From Lolium rigidum (lineage: Eukaryota; Streptophyta; Magnoliopsida; Poales; Poaceae), in NCBI RefSeq assembly GCF_022539505.1, contig NC_061510.1:271693687-271757686 (forward strand): a stretch of DNA of 64,000 nucleotides, given 5' to 3'. Made by a program: the position numbers and the translations under genes. A model generated the notes under the pieces. It ran no database searches. It was given only the letters and a program-made list of their open reading frames with translations, and was not told where the DNA came from. Every line of letters starts with the position of its first letter. Positions within the stretch are counted from its first letter, which is position 1. Below, in pieces: positions 47,543-58,609 of this stretch.

Positions 47543-47666
47543 CTCCCTCTCTTCCATGAAAGTTGTCGTGGATTTGTCAAAATATGGATGTATCCACACA
47601 CTACATAGTGTCAAGATATATCCAAATTTTGATAAATCTAAGATAACTTTCATTAGTCGGAGGGAG
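47543..47666. mobile_element. Stowaway-type MITE
   Basis: A 124-bp hairpin unit from CTCCCTCTCTTCCATGAAAG to CTTTCATTAGTCGGAGGGAG, flanked by TA. The inner arms TTTGTCAAAATATGGATGTA and the complementary sequence match well. Confidence 0.88.
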
Positions 47667-48384
47667 TACATTCAATCATAATATCTCTGGTAATCTTATC
47701 AGATGTTTCCTAACAAGGTGTGGGAAATATATATTCATCCTAAGGAAACAATATGATCAACTGATCATGTGCAAGGGTACAGAGGATTCTGATGATGGCA
47801 CTTGCGGTAGAAGGCTGGCATTGTTTAACCCCGTGGCTCAGTCTCTTGCACCGCTTTATTAGAGCCAGGCAAACCTGCAGGCCAGTGAGGTGGCCACTCA
47901 CTTCTAGGTGGTATGGCACCCCCTTTGAACAAACAAATTTCAACAAACTTTGTCTCCAAGATTGGTTTTGACTGCATTGGTGACTGAGCTGCTGCATACA
48001 TATTTTTTGGCAGCTGGATGCATGGTCCCTCCCTCCCAACAACCATATGCAGCTCCCATGACACTCACAGTATTCAATCCTGGTTAACAACAGGTTAGGA
48101 TGCAATAGCACAATCATATTTTTCAATGTTCCTTGTGTACTTTGATTAGTTTTGCCGAACATGTTAAGGATTGCGCAAATACCTTTCATTGGCACGCTAA
48201 AAAAGAGACACTCTCTCATTTGATAATAACTAGTTAGGTATAGCATCTAGCACAAATGTGGTTGCGATGGTCCCTTTGGTAGTATGATTCATATGCTAGT
48301 TTTCCTACTTTCTTGCATAATGCATACACCGCTTCTGTGCCTTGCGACGAAAAGGAATGCATACAGGTAAATCAAAACTAACTT
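47667..48384. other. Intergenic DNA, nothing recognised
   Basis: No gene is supported. The minus-strand frame 48,246-47,740 has no known motif and low coding character. Confidence 0.45.
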
Positions 48385-49420
48385 AAGGGTTTCTTTAGAT
48401 CACATGATTATTAATCAGAGAAATAGAAAAACACAGGAATATAGTAGGATTGCAAGTACAAAACAAAGGATAGCAAACACGGAAAATTATACTAGAAATA
48501 ATCATTTCAATGTAACTAAGGAGAATACATGAAAAATGTCTTGACCCTACACGAATGGGCATGAAAGTAAGGTTAGATTGCATATTGATATTCGTATGGC
48601 ATTGAGGTGTAGGAATGTATGGCAGACGATAGCGACATTCACACGTCGTTACCTTGTTGAACGCATCGCCATGGCAACCTGTCTACCCACTCGCGCTGCT
48701 CCGAGGAAAACCCTAGATCTGGGTTTCCCCGATTGAACGATGGTGACGCTTTCTGCGTCGTTCTTCCTCTTGAGGCATCATTTTTGGAGCATCTTCTAGA
48801 TAGTGGCAGATAGTGGTGGAGTGGTGTGCATCTAGCGCGTCGACGACGACGAGTCTCAGCGACATGGCGTAGCGGGGCCTCGTGATGGATGCAGACCCGC
48901 GCAGGGTGGAAGCATTGTCTGGCATCATGGTGACGTTGACAACATGCATGGCAAGGGTTGTGCATATCTCTCCCCTGACGATAGACCACTGGTTGATGGC
49001 GGTGACGACTTCTAAAGCGATGGCATGAGGCGCTCGTCAAGGGTCTGCTAGACCGAACGTGTGCTTCTGTTTTCGCCGGTGTTGCCCTGGTAATTAGCTG
49101 GTGGGACGTTGTTTGTGTTTTCAGGAATGTTACTTCACCCGTTGTCGGGTTTCTAGAAGTTAAACGGTGATTTTATGTTTTATGATGTATGCTCTTGACA
49201 TATCTTTATTGAATAAAATGTAAAAAAAAAACCGTATACATCGACTCATGTAGGAGCTGAGCTTCTCATTTTTAAAAAATACAGAGCAGGAATTTTGGAG
49301 ATGTTATTTATTTATCCAAAAAATTCCATCAAAAAGAATCCTGTGGATTGGATTCCTCCACGTTTCCTTTTGAAGATTCTTCAATCTAAAGGGGTCCTAA
49401 AACGAAGCTGCTCCATCACG
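48385..49420. mobile_element. Possible MITE split by a later insertion
   Basis: The left part (GGGTTTCTTTAGATCACATG, with AAAACACAGGAATATAGTAGG) and the right part (CAGGAATTTTGGAG..., ending TTCTTCAATCTAAAGGGGTCC) look like the two arms of a common grass MITE with GGGGTTTCTTT-type ends. The arms are separated by the retroposon-like block at about 48,640-49,235. I could not define a clean target duplication. Confidence 0.3.
48640..49235 (+). mobile_element. Retroposon 3' fragment with poly(A)
   Basis: A GC-richer block ends TTATTGAATAAAATGTAAAAAA, that is, a polyadenylation-like signal followed by an A run. This suggests reverse-transcribed DNA, probably the 3' noncoding end of a LINE. No coding motif remains. 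Confidence 0.4.
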
Positions 49421-49856
49421 TGGTTTCATTTGGATTGCAACGTGGAATGAGTCGTAGTTGGAAGGAGCTTCGGATCGCGTAACATTGGAAGTTGCAGTGT
49501 GTGTGTGAGTGAGGCAGGGAGAGATTGGTCATTGGTGTCAGGGGCTGTGGACGGTACCGCAGAAAGTGGCTCACTCGATTGAGCATTTTTCCTCATGGCA
49601 TGAGGCAGTGCGTGCAGCCGTGCAGCGCAGGAGGGAAGGAAAAAAGCCTCTCCTTTTTACCGGCTAGCTGTAAGGTAGAACCTGCTCTGCCTGCATGGAT
49701 GCACACAGCTCGGTGTCGGTAAAGCCAGACCATAGAGGAGAGGGAGGGCCAGCATTACTGCATGAAGGCATTAATCTTACCTTGGAGATCAATACGAAGG
49801 TGTATACTCGTTCGTATTTTTTTTTTATACTAACAGTGCAAGAAACACGTGTTCTC

Positions 49857-49990
49857 ACTATAGGAAAATGGATGTACGTCGACGGCTATACCACACGCCG
49901 ACGACCTTTTATCAGGGCCGTCAACGTAGGCATCGAGGAGAGGAGCCGAGCTATATGACCGTCGGTGAAGGAAGACCGGCGACCTGTAGA
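49857..49990. mobile_element. CACTA-type transposon end, fragment
   Basis: CACTATAGGAAAATGGATG resembles the CACTA terminal repeat, and GCCGACGACC / CGTCGACGGC motifs repeat behind it as subterminal repeats. No opposite end was found. Confidence 0.35.
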
Positions 49991-50699
49991 AATAATCATT
50001 TTTATGCAAACAAGTAGTGATCTATGCAAAAAAAAAAAAAATCTGGTTCTTACAAACAACAAATCCAACTGCTGGAAACAACGGAAATGTTGTTATTTTT
50101 GCATAGAGCACTAAACATGTAATTTCTCACAACTCATATTCGTTGCCAAAATAATTTGGATTTAAAATTTTTATCGGAACAGGAGCATATGAGCTTGGGT
50201 TCAAATGGGCATCTCCTGCCTAATATGTCTATTACTAGCCCCCCCACCCCCCCCCCCTCCACACACACACACTCTCATGTTGTTTCGTAACAAGTGTTCG
50301 GTATATGCGCACATGGATCATATTAACGAAATATGTAGAAGAAACTAGCATGTAAGTACAAAATGTTACTTTTTCTTCATAAAGATAAGACTATAAAACA
50401 TGGATTTCTTGGTTGTCAATTTCCCTGCATGTTTGATTTATTGTTGTATTTGCATCTAGCTTGTATCCACTTTTTTACCATACCCCATATGTTTGGGAGT
50501 TGGTTTCACGGTTTTAGATTAAAAAGTGAAGCATCGTATTTTGTCGGTTTGACGATGTTTTATTTGAATTTGTGTCTATGATGGAATGCTTCGATATTTA
50601 ACGAAAAAAGGTATTCCTTCACACATGTGAATTTTGTGCTATCAAGGACGGTTTTCGTTTTGGAAACACTTATTTCCCTTTGAATCATTTTTTTATCAG
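49991..50699. other. Intergenic DNA with C-rich and CA tracts
   Basis: No gene is recognised. A C-rich run followed by (CA)n lies at about 50,238-50,271. Confidence 0.45.
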
Positions 50700-51001
50700 A
50701 AAAGGGTACAGAAATCAAGTTCTTGGAGGATAAGTGGAAAGGAATACCACTCTCTAGAAATAATATCAATCTGTATGTAATATCTTATGGCACAATAGCG
50801 ATACAATGTCTACTATTATGGAAATATCTCCGCCAAATATGATGTTTAGGTGAGGTCTTGTTGGACCCTTGCTTGCGACATGTAACACCCTTTTCGGATG
50901 GTTGGCAATGGTCCAATTGAGAATTGACGCAAGGGATCTAGAATTCTTCACCAATCTACACGAGAATGGAAAATTCTCGGTGGATACCATACACATAGCA
51001 C

Positions 51002-51050
<49 letters not shown>

Positions 51051-51240
51051 GGAATATGAAGGTGTCTCTTAAAATAAAATAAAATTCCCATGGTTTGTTC
51101 GCAAAGGTGTAATCCTTACCTAAGATAACCTTGGAAAGCTTGATGGCCATGGAAGCGTAGTGTTGTTTCATCACGATGAGACAATCAAACAATTGTTCTT
51201 CCAATACAAGTTCACACATTCTATTTGGACAGTGTTGTCC
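50700..51240 (+). pseudogene. LINE reverse transcriptase zinc-binding region, decayed
   Basis: With frame changes, the plus strand gives EIKFLEDKWKGIPLSR, then FTNLHENGKFSVDTIHIAL, then FHHDETIKQLFFQYKFTHSIW. These correspond to the conserved ..FWEDKWLG.., ..F..NG.F.V.S.Y.AL and C...DETI.HLFF.C.FA..IW segments of plant LINE reverse-transcriptase zinc-binding domains (zf-RVT). The cysteines are mostly lost and a TAA microsatellite interrupts it. It is a relic. Confidence 0.65.
51003..51050 (+). repeat. (TAA)16 microsatellite
   Basis: Sixteen uninterrupted TAA units; likely polymorphic in length. It lies inside the LINE relic. Confidence 0.95.
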
Positions 51241-51750
51241 AATCAGCTTCTAACTTGTACTCGTCAAGTAGTATTGCAAACATATTTGCAGCTGGTTGCA
51301 TATGCACATATAGATTTCGCATTTAGGGTGGGAGTAATTATTGTAATATGATCACTTTATCTATGTAGAAATGATTTGGGTTTAGTGGCAATGGTAATTC
51401 TAGTTTGCAGGTCACTTAATTACAGGTCTACATGTTTGTTCCATATGTGTTCTTTTCTATTGCTTTGGATAACACAGACTTAGTTAGGAGCTTGGTTGGA
51501 AAAGACGAAAAGAGATATTGCTTATCCCATATAATTGACAGCGTAGTCTAAGGATAGACCTTTTACCGCTTTAGAAGTTTTACAAGTTCTCCATATACTT
51601 GTATTGTGCCAACTTTCGTTTTTTTTTTTGTTATGGGATATGTGCATACCAATCATGCCGAGAGACCGGATGTGAGCGTTTTTTTTAAAAAAAATTGTAT
51701 CATCCGATGCTAACTTTTGGGAGTCCTGCATAAATAATATGAATTACAAG

Positions 51751-52177
51751 CACTGGTGGAAAAAGGGCCTTCCATCCAGCCCCATTAGTCCCCAAATATA
51801 TATTGTATATTCCTCTTGAATTCTTTTTGGTTCTAATTTCAAATTTGTTTGAAATTGTACATTCATATGCATGTATGTAGTACCGTAGAATATGTGAAAC
51901 TCCTTCAAAATTAAAATAAAACACAAAAAAAATAAAACAATACAAATTAAAAAGAAACCAGATTTAGGGGGGAGGGGGGGCTAAAATCCTAAACCTGCGG
52001 CGGCCTTTAGTCGCGGTTGGCCAGAAGAACCGCGACTAAAGGTCCTCCGCCCCGACGGTCGCCTGGCGCCCACGTGGATGGGCCTTTAGTCGCGGTTCGT
52101 AATCAACCGCGACTAAGGGGGGGGGGGGTATTAATGGCCGTTGCGAACTGCGACTATTGGCCCTTTTTCCATCAGTG
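51751..52177. mobile_element. CACTA-type MITE
   Basis: A 427-bp unit with terminal repeats CACTGGTGGAAAAAGGGCC and, at the right, the complement of CACTGATGGAAAAAGGGCC. It is flanked by AAG at 51,748-51,750 and 52,178-52,180, the 3-bp duplication of CACTA elements. Subterminal foldbacks TTTAGTCGCGGTT/AACCGCGACTAAA occur at 52,005-52,040 and 52,083-52,118. No coding capacity. Confidence 0.85.
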
Positions 52178-52259
52178 AAGCTCATGTCCACATTGGCTTC
52201 ACGCTTTTGTGCTTGTGTGGATCTCATAATGTATCTGTATCTTGTGTGGATGTATTGCT

Positions 52260-52428
52260 GTTGTTAGACCCGAGATACTGTAGCGGGACTTTTGTTTCTT
52301 AGTTTTCTTTTCTTTTTTTGGTTGTGTGCATCCGTAGTGCTATTAGGGCCATGTGTTGTTGCAGAGGCTGGGTGTAATTGGTATCTTTTGATATTAATAT
52401 ATTCCCTTTATCAAAAAAAAAAAAAAAA
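52260..52428 (+). mobile_element. LINE 3' end with poly(A)
   Basis: It ends TTGATATTAATATATTCCCT TTATC followed by 16 A. The same tail is seen at 53,095-53,265. This is the usual 3' end of grass LINEs; it may be the tail of the relic at 50,700-51,240, now separated by the CACTA MITE. Confidence 0.6.
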
Positions 52429-53094
52429 CTGTATCAATCGTGGAAGTTCTTATTTTGAAGAAAAACAAACTAAAGCACACATGACTTGGAGCATCCTATG
52501 GACCTGCCCGACGTGTCAACACTCCGCTTCCTTTGCTTGCTCGGTTCCTCCAATAGTCCAATGCCCAATCTTCAACCGGGCTCTGCTCCATTAGGCTGGA
52601 AGAGATCTCAACCTCAATGTGGAAACTTTTTCCCAAGAAAGACCGGTCAAATGTCACACTCTCCCTTGATAATCTACTGCTAATTATTGACCTAATATAA
52701 TCTGTCTCCAAATGTCAATGCACGCAATCATTTTAAATGAAGCGTATGCAGTACTTATAAACCTCCAAGCTAGCTCGAATTAATGTAGTACCACTTACAC
52801 GAGGGATTCCAGTATTTCTACTTTTATTTCCTTTCTTCAAGGAAGCTACTTTGGTTTGGTATACGTGTGTATGTAGGAGAAGTTCGAAGTCTTACATTTT
52901 AGGGTAAAAATTTAAGGTATGTCCTTAATTGATTGTGTCTGTCAATGATCTTGTTAAATGCATTGTTTAAGGGTGGATACTTTCTTCAGGATGAGAACCT
53001 AAGATCTATAATCGGGCGATGATGCGCTTGTGCAATATTTCCTTCTTGGATGCATCTCTTTTGGGAAACTTTGTTGGTGGTGTTTGTGCTCTCG
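52429..53094. other. Intergenic DNA, nothing recognised
   Basis: Lies between two LINE tails; it may be 5'-ward LINE sequence too decayed to identify. Confidence 0.4.
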
Positions 53095-53265
53095 CTGCAA
53101 GGACTTAAACATTATAGCGGGATTTTTCTTCTTCCTTTTTTAGCTTATTCTTCTTTTTATGGTTGTGTGCTTCCGCATTACCCTATGGGAATGGTATTGT
53201 GTTGTTGCAGGGAGTGGATGTAATTAGTATCTTCACGATATTAATATATTCCCTTCCTCAAAAAT
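53095..53265 (+). mobile_element. Second LINE 3' end
   Basis: It shares GGTTGTGTGC.TCCG, GTGTTGTTGCAG and the GATATTAATATATTCCCT tail with 52,260-52,428 in the same order and strand. The A tail is short (AAAAA). Confidence 0.6.
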
Positions 53266-53532
53266 ATGAATTTCTCGACACATGTCATTATGGACCATCC
53301 TAACAAGGAATTTTCACACAACGGTTCACGCATCTGCTCCGAAAAAACCCCACAAAAGGGTTCTATTTAGGGTAGAACTCGCGACAACATCTAACCCCTA
53401 TTCCTACTGATATGTGGTTTTGGCCACTATATTACCAGTATGGAGAGGAATTCGGGGGTTCCAAATCCCCATTTCTCCACCTCCTTGGTTGCGCCTCCTC
53501 CACCACATCCCGCCACTCCGGTCACCTGCCCC
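53266..53532. other. Left flank of the second Athila-like element
   Basis: Unclassified sequence. With the GCCCC duplication removed, it joins directly to 60,217 onward, so the two flanks were once contiguous. Confidence 0.5.
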
Positions 53533-55134
53533 TGATACTTCTCCGACGTATCGATAATTTCTTATGTTCTATGCCATATTATTGATGATACCTACATGTT
53601 TTATGCACACTTTATGTCATATTCGTGCATTTTCTGAAACTAACCTATTAACAAGATGCCGAAGTGCCGCTCTCGTTTTCTCGCTGTTTTTGGTTTCGTA
53701 AATCCTAGTAACGAAATATTCTCGGAATTGGACGAAACGAAGACCCGTGGGCCTATTTTTCCACGGAGCTTCCGAAGACCGAAGAACACACGAAGTGGGG
53801 CCACGAGGTGGCGACACCACAGGGCGGCGCGGCCCAAGGGGGCCCGCGCCGCCCTATGGTGTGGCCCCCTCGTCCGGCCCCCGACTCGCCCTTCCGCCTA
53901 CTTAAAGCCTCCGTCGCGAAACCCCGATGCGAAAAAACCACGATACGGAAAACCTTACCGAGACGCCGCCGCCGCCGATCCCATCTCGGGGGATTCTGGA
54001 GATCTCCTCCGGCACCTCGCCGGGAGAGGGGATTCATCTCCCGGAGGACTCTACACCGCCATGGTCGCCTCCGGAGTGATGAGTGAGTAGTTCACCCCTG
54101 GACTATGGGTCCATAGCAGTAGCTAGATGGTTGTCTTCTCCTCATTGTGCTTCATTGTTGGATCTTGTGAGCTGCCTAACATGATCAAGATCATTTATCT
54201 GTAATTCTATATGTTGTATTTGTCGGGATCCGATGGATAGAGAATACCATGTCATGTTAATTATCAAGTTATTATACATGTGTTGTTTATGATCTTGCAT
54301 GCTCTCCGTTTCTAGTAGAGGCTCTGGCCAAGTTTTTACTTTTAACTCCAAGAGGGAGTACTTATGCTCGATAGTGGGTTCATGCCCGCATTGACACCAG
54401 GACAAGTGACGAGAAAGTTCTAAGGTTGTGTTGTGCTCGTTGCCACTAGGGATAAAACATTGGCGCTATGTCCGAGGATGTAGTTGTTGATTACATTACG
54501 CACCATACTTAATGCAATTGTCCGTTGTTAGCAACTTAATACCGGAGGGGTTCGGATGATAACCCGAAGGTGGACTTTTTAGGCATAGATGCGGTTGGAT
54601 GGCGGTCTATGTACTTTGTCGTAATGCCCAATTAAATCTCACTATACTTATCATGTCATGTATGTGCATTGTTATGCCCTCTCTATTTGTCAATTGCCCG
54701 ATCGTAATTTGTTCACCCAACATGCTTTTATCTTATGGGAGAGACACCTCTAGTGAACTGTGGACCCCGGTCCATTCTTTTAATACTCGAAATACAAATC
54801 TGCTCGCAATACTTGTTTTTACTATTTTCTCTGCAAACAATCATCTTCCACACAATACGGTTAATCCTTTGTTACGAGCAAGCCGGTGAGATTGACAACC
54901 TCACTCGTTTCGTTGGGGCAAAGTACTTTGGTTGTGTTGTGCAGGTTCCACGTTGGCGCCGGAATCTCCGGTGTTGCGCCGCACTACATCCCGCCGCCAT
55001 CAACCTTCAACGTGCTTCTTGGCTCCTCCCGGTTCGATAAACCTTGGTTTCTTTCTCGAGGGAAAACTTGCTGCTGTGCGCATCATACCTTCCTCTTGGG
55101 GTTGCCCAACGAACGTGTGAAATACACGCCATCA
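53533..55134 (+). repeat. 5' LTR of the second Athila-like element
   Basis: It starts TGATACTTCTCCGACGTATC and ends ATACACGCCATCA. The GC-rich inverted repeat at about 53,815-53,866 has arms ACACCACAGGGCGGCGCGG and a complement matching at 18 of 19 positions. A TATA-like CTACTTAAAGCC follows at about 53,897. Confidence 0.92.
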
Positions 55135-55145
55135 AGCTCTTTTTC

Positions 55146-55164
55146 CGGCGCTCGTTGCCGGGGA
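55146..55164 (+). other. Primer-binding site, altered
   Basis: It reads CGGCGCTCGTTGCCGGGGA; the sister elements have TGGCGCCGTTGCCGGGGA. One substitution and one inserted T lie within the primer-pairing sequence, which should weaken priming by tRNA-Asp. Confidence 0.65.
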
Positions 55165-55370
55165 GATCAAGACACGCTGCAAGGGGAGTCTCCACTTCTC
55201 AATCTCTTTACTTTGTTTTTGTCTTGCTTTATTTTATTTACTACTTTGTTTGCTGCATTATATCAAAACACAAAAAAATTAGTTGCTAGCTTTACTTTAT
55301 TTGCTATCTTGTTTGCTATATCAAAAACACAAAAAAATTAGTTACTTGCATTTACTTTACTTATTTCATC

Positions 55371-56016
55371 ATGTTTCCTTTTAATTTTACCGCAAAGAAC
55401 ATACCGGTAGGACAAGGGTCTATCATTGGGAGAAACAATATAGAAGAATTTTTCAACCCATGTTAGTACCATTGAAGATTTTGAAGATAGACACTTGGTA
55501 GACCTTGCTCCCACTTATGAAATTGCTGCTGCTGCTTTAGTTCGCCTGTTGGAAACTAAATTTGTTAATCTAAATCCTATAATCCAACACATGTTTCTTA
55601 CACTTGGTGATATGGAAGAAGGGGAAAAGAAAGATTTTGTTTTAGAAACCCTTCTTAGAGAATTTGGTGGTCTAGCAAGAGAAGCTAGAAAGGTCTTTGC
55701 TAAATTTAATATGCTTGGTTCTCATACTAATTTTGTTGGTCTCCTTGAAAAGATGGACATGGATAGAATAAGATACACTAATAATATTAATGATGGTGGG
55801 GAGATCAAAGCACCCATACCATGTAAACTCCTAGCTATGAATGATGCACTAGAACATAACTATGCTTGGCTTGTTCCTGAAAATTTGTTCGATGAGAGTA
55901 GCAAGCCCAAGACTAATGAGAAGGGAGACGCTGAAACTTATGTATCCAATATACTATGCATGGTTGAGAAAACTCCAAACCCCGCTGTAGATGCACCACC
56001 CTTCGATAATACTTGA
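55371..56016 (+). pseudogene. Retroelement ORF of unknown function, frameshifted
   Basis: An ATG at 55,371 opens MFPFNFTAKNIPVGQGSIIG, which stops at about 55,466. The next frame continues from there as IEDFEDRHLVDLAPTYE and stays open for about 180 codons to 56,016. The body is helical and charged (ETLLREFGGLAREARKVFAK), without metal-binding or catalytic motifs or clear membrane segments. It occupies the gag position. I do not recognise the family. It is unlike the ORF at 4,724-5,389 of the sister element. Confidence 0.55.
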
Positions 56017-58609
56017 GATACACTTTCTGCGCCTAGCTGAAAGGCGTTAAAGAAAAGCGCTTATGGGAGACAACCCATGTTTTTACTACAGTATTTTTGT
56101 TTTATATTTGTGTCTTGGAAGTTGTTTACTACTGTAGCAACCTCTCCTTATCTTAGTTTTATGTTTTGTTGTGCCAAGTAAAGTCTTTGATAGAAAAGTA
56201 AGTACTAGATTTGGATTACTGCGCAGTTCCGATTTCTTTGCTGTCACGAATCTGGGTCTATCTCCCTGTAGGTAGCTCAGAAAATTACGCCAATTTACGA
56301 GCATGATCCACAGATATGTACGCAACTTTCATTCAATTTGAGCATTTTCGTTTGAGCAAGTCTGGTGGCCTAATAAAATCCATCTTTACGGACTGTTCTG
56401 TTTTGACAGATTCTGTCTTTTATTTCGCATTGCCTCTTTTGATATGTTGGATGAATTTCTTTGATCCACTAATGTCCAAGTAGCTTTATGCAATGTCCAG
56501 AAGTGTTAAGAATGATTGTGTCACCTCTGAACATGTGAATTTTTATTATGCACTAACCCTCTAATGAGTTGTTTCGAGTTTGGTGTGGAGGAAGTTTTCA
56601 AGGATCAAGAGAGGAGTATGATGCAATATGATCAAGGAGAGTGAAAGCTCTAAGCTTGGGGATGCCCCGGTGGTTCACCCCTGCATATATTAAGAAGACT
56701 CAAGCTGTCTAAGCTTGGGGATGCCCAAGGCATCCCCTTCTTCATCGACAACATTATCGGGTTCCTCCCCGAAACTATATTTTTATTCGGCCACATCTTA
56801 TGTACTTTGCTTGGAGCGTCGGTTTGTTTTTGTTTTTTTTGTTTTGTTTGAATAAAATGGATCCTAGCATTCACTTTGTGGGAGAGAGACACGCTCCGCT
56901 GTAGCATATGGACAAATATGTCCTTAGGCTCTACTCATAGTATTCATGGCGAAGTTCTTCTTCGTTAAATTGTTATATGGTTGGAATTGGAAAATGATAC
57001 ATGTAGTAAATTGCTATAATGTCTTGGATAATTTGATACTTGGCAATTGTTGTGCTCATGTTTAAGCTCTTGCATCATATACTTTGCACCCATTAATGAA
57101 GAAATACTTAGAGCTTGCTAATTTGGTTTGCATATTTGGTTTCTCTAGAGTCTAGATAACATCTAGTATTGAGTTTTGAACAACAAGGAAGACGGTATGG
57201 AGTCTTATAATGTTTACCATATGTCTTTTATGTGAGTTTTGTCTGTACCGTTCATCCTTGTGTTTGTTTCAAATAACCTTGCTAGCCTAAACCTTGTATC
57301 GAGAGGGAATACTTCTCATGCATCCAAAATCCTTGAGCCAACCACTATGCCATTTGTGTCCACCATACCTACCTACTACATGGTATTTATCCGCCATTCC
57401 AAAGTAAATTGCTTGAGTGCTACCTTTAAAATTCCATCATTCACCTTTGCAATATATAGCTCATGGGACAAATAGCTTAAAAACTATTGTGGTATTGAAT
57501 ATGTACTTATGCACTTTATCTCTTATTAAGTTGCTTGTTGAGCGATAACCATGTTTCTGGGGACGCCATCAACTATTCTTTGTTGAATATCATGTGAGTT
57601 GCTATGCATGTCCGTCTTGTCTGAAGCAAGAGAGATCTACCACCTTCATGGTTGGAGCATGCATATTGTTAGAGAAGAACTTTGGGCCGCTAACTAAAGC
57701 CATAATTCATGGTGGAAGTTTCAGTTTGGACATATATCCTCAATCTCATATGAGAATAATAATTGTTGCCACATGCTTATGCATTAAAGAGGAGTCCATT
57801 ATCTGTTGTCCATGTTGTCCCGGTATGGATGTCTAAGTTGAGAATAATCAAAAGCGAGAAATCCAAAATGCGAGCTTTCTCCTTAGACCTTTGTACAGGC
57901 GACATGGAGGTACCCCATTGTGACACTTGGTCAAAACATGTGCATTGCAAAGATCCGGTAGTCCAAGTTAATTAGGACAAGGTGCGGGCACTATTAGTAT
58001 ACTATGCATGAGACTTGCAACTTGTAAGATTTAATGTACATAACTCATATGCTTTATTACTACCGTTGACAAAATTGTTTCATGTTTTCAAAATAAAAGC
58101 TCTAGCACAAATATAGCAATCGGTGCTTTCCTCTTTGAAGGACCATTCTCTTTACTTTTATGTTGAGTCAGTTCACCTATTTCTCTCCACCTCAAGAAGC
58201 AAACACTTGTGTGAACTGTGCATTGATTCCTACATACTTGCATATTGTACTTGTTATATTACTCTATGTTGACAATTATCCATGAGATATACATGTTACA
58301 AGTTGAAAGCAACTGCTGAAACTTAATCTTCCTTTGTGTTGCTTCAATACCTTTACTTTGATTTATTGCTTTATGAGTTAACTCTTATGCAAGACTTATT
58401 AATACTTGTCTTGAAGTACTATTCATGAAAAGTCTTTGCTTTATGATTCACCTGTTTACTCATGTCATCACCATTGTTTTGATCGCTGCATCCACTACAT
58501 ATGTTTACAAATAGTATGATCAAGGTTATGATGGCATATCACTTCAGAAATTATCTTTGTTATCGTTTTACCTCGCTCGGGACGAGCGAGAACTAAGCTT
58601 GGGGATGCT
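56017..58609 (+). other. Noncoding 3' interior of the second Athila-like element
   Basis: It matches 4,700-2,141 of the sister copy in reverse orientation. No supported gene. It contains two neighbouring copies of TAAGCTTGGGGATGCCC (56,651 and 56,709 regions), also seen in the third element near the right edge. Confidence 0.75.

Noticed and set aside
47069..48246. Possible microRNA or phased small-RNA locus (TGCCTGGCTC resembles the start of miR160)
   Set aside because: Only the first ten bases agree and no matching star arm or hairpin was seen.
48639..49040. His/Arg-rich minus frame
   Set aside because: No motif, and the region ends in a poly(A) tail on the plus strand, which fits a retroposon rather than a minus-strand gene.
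51003..51050. Poly-Asn / poly-Ile frames
   Set aside because: Produced by the TAA microsatellite.
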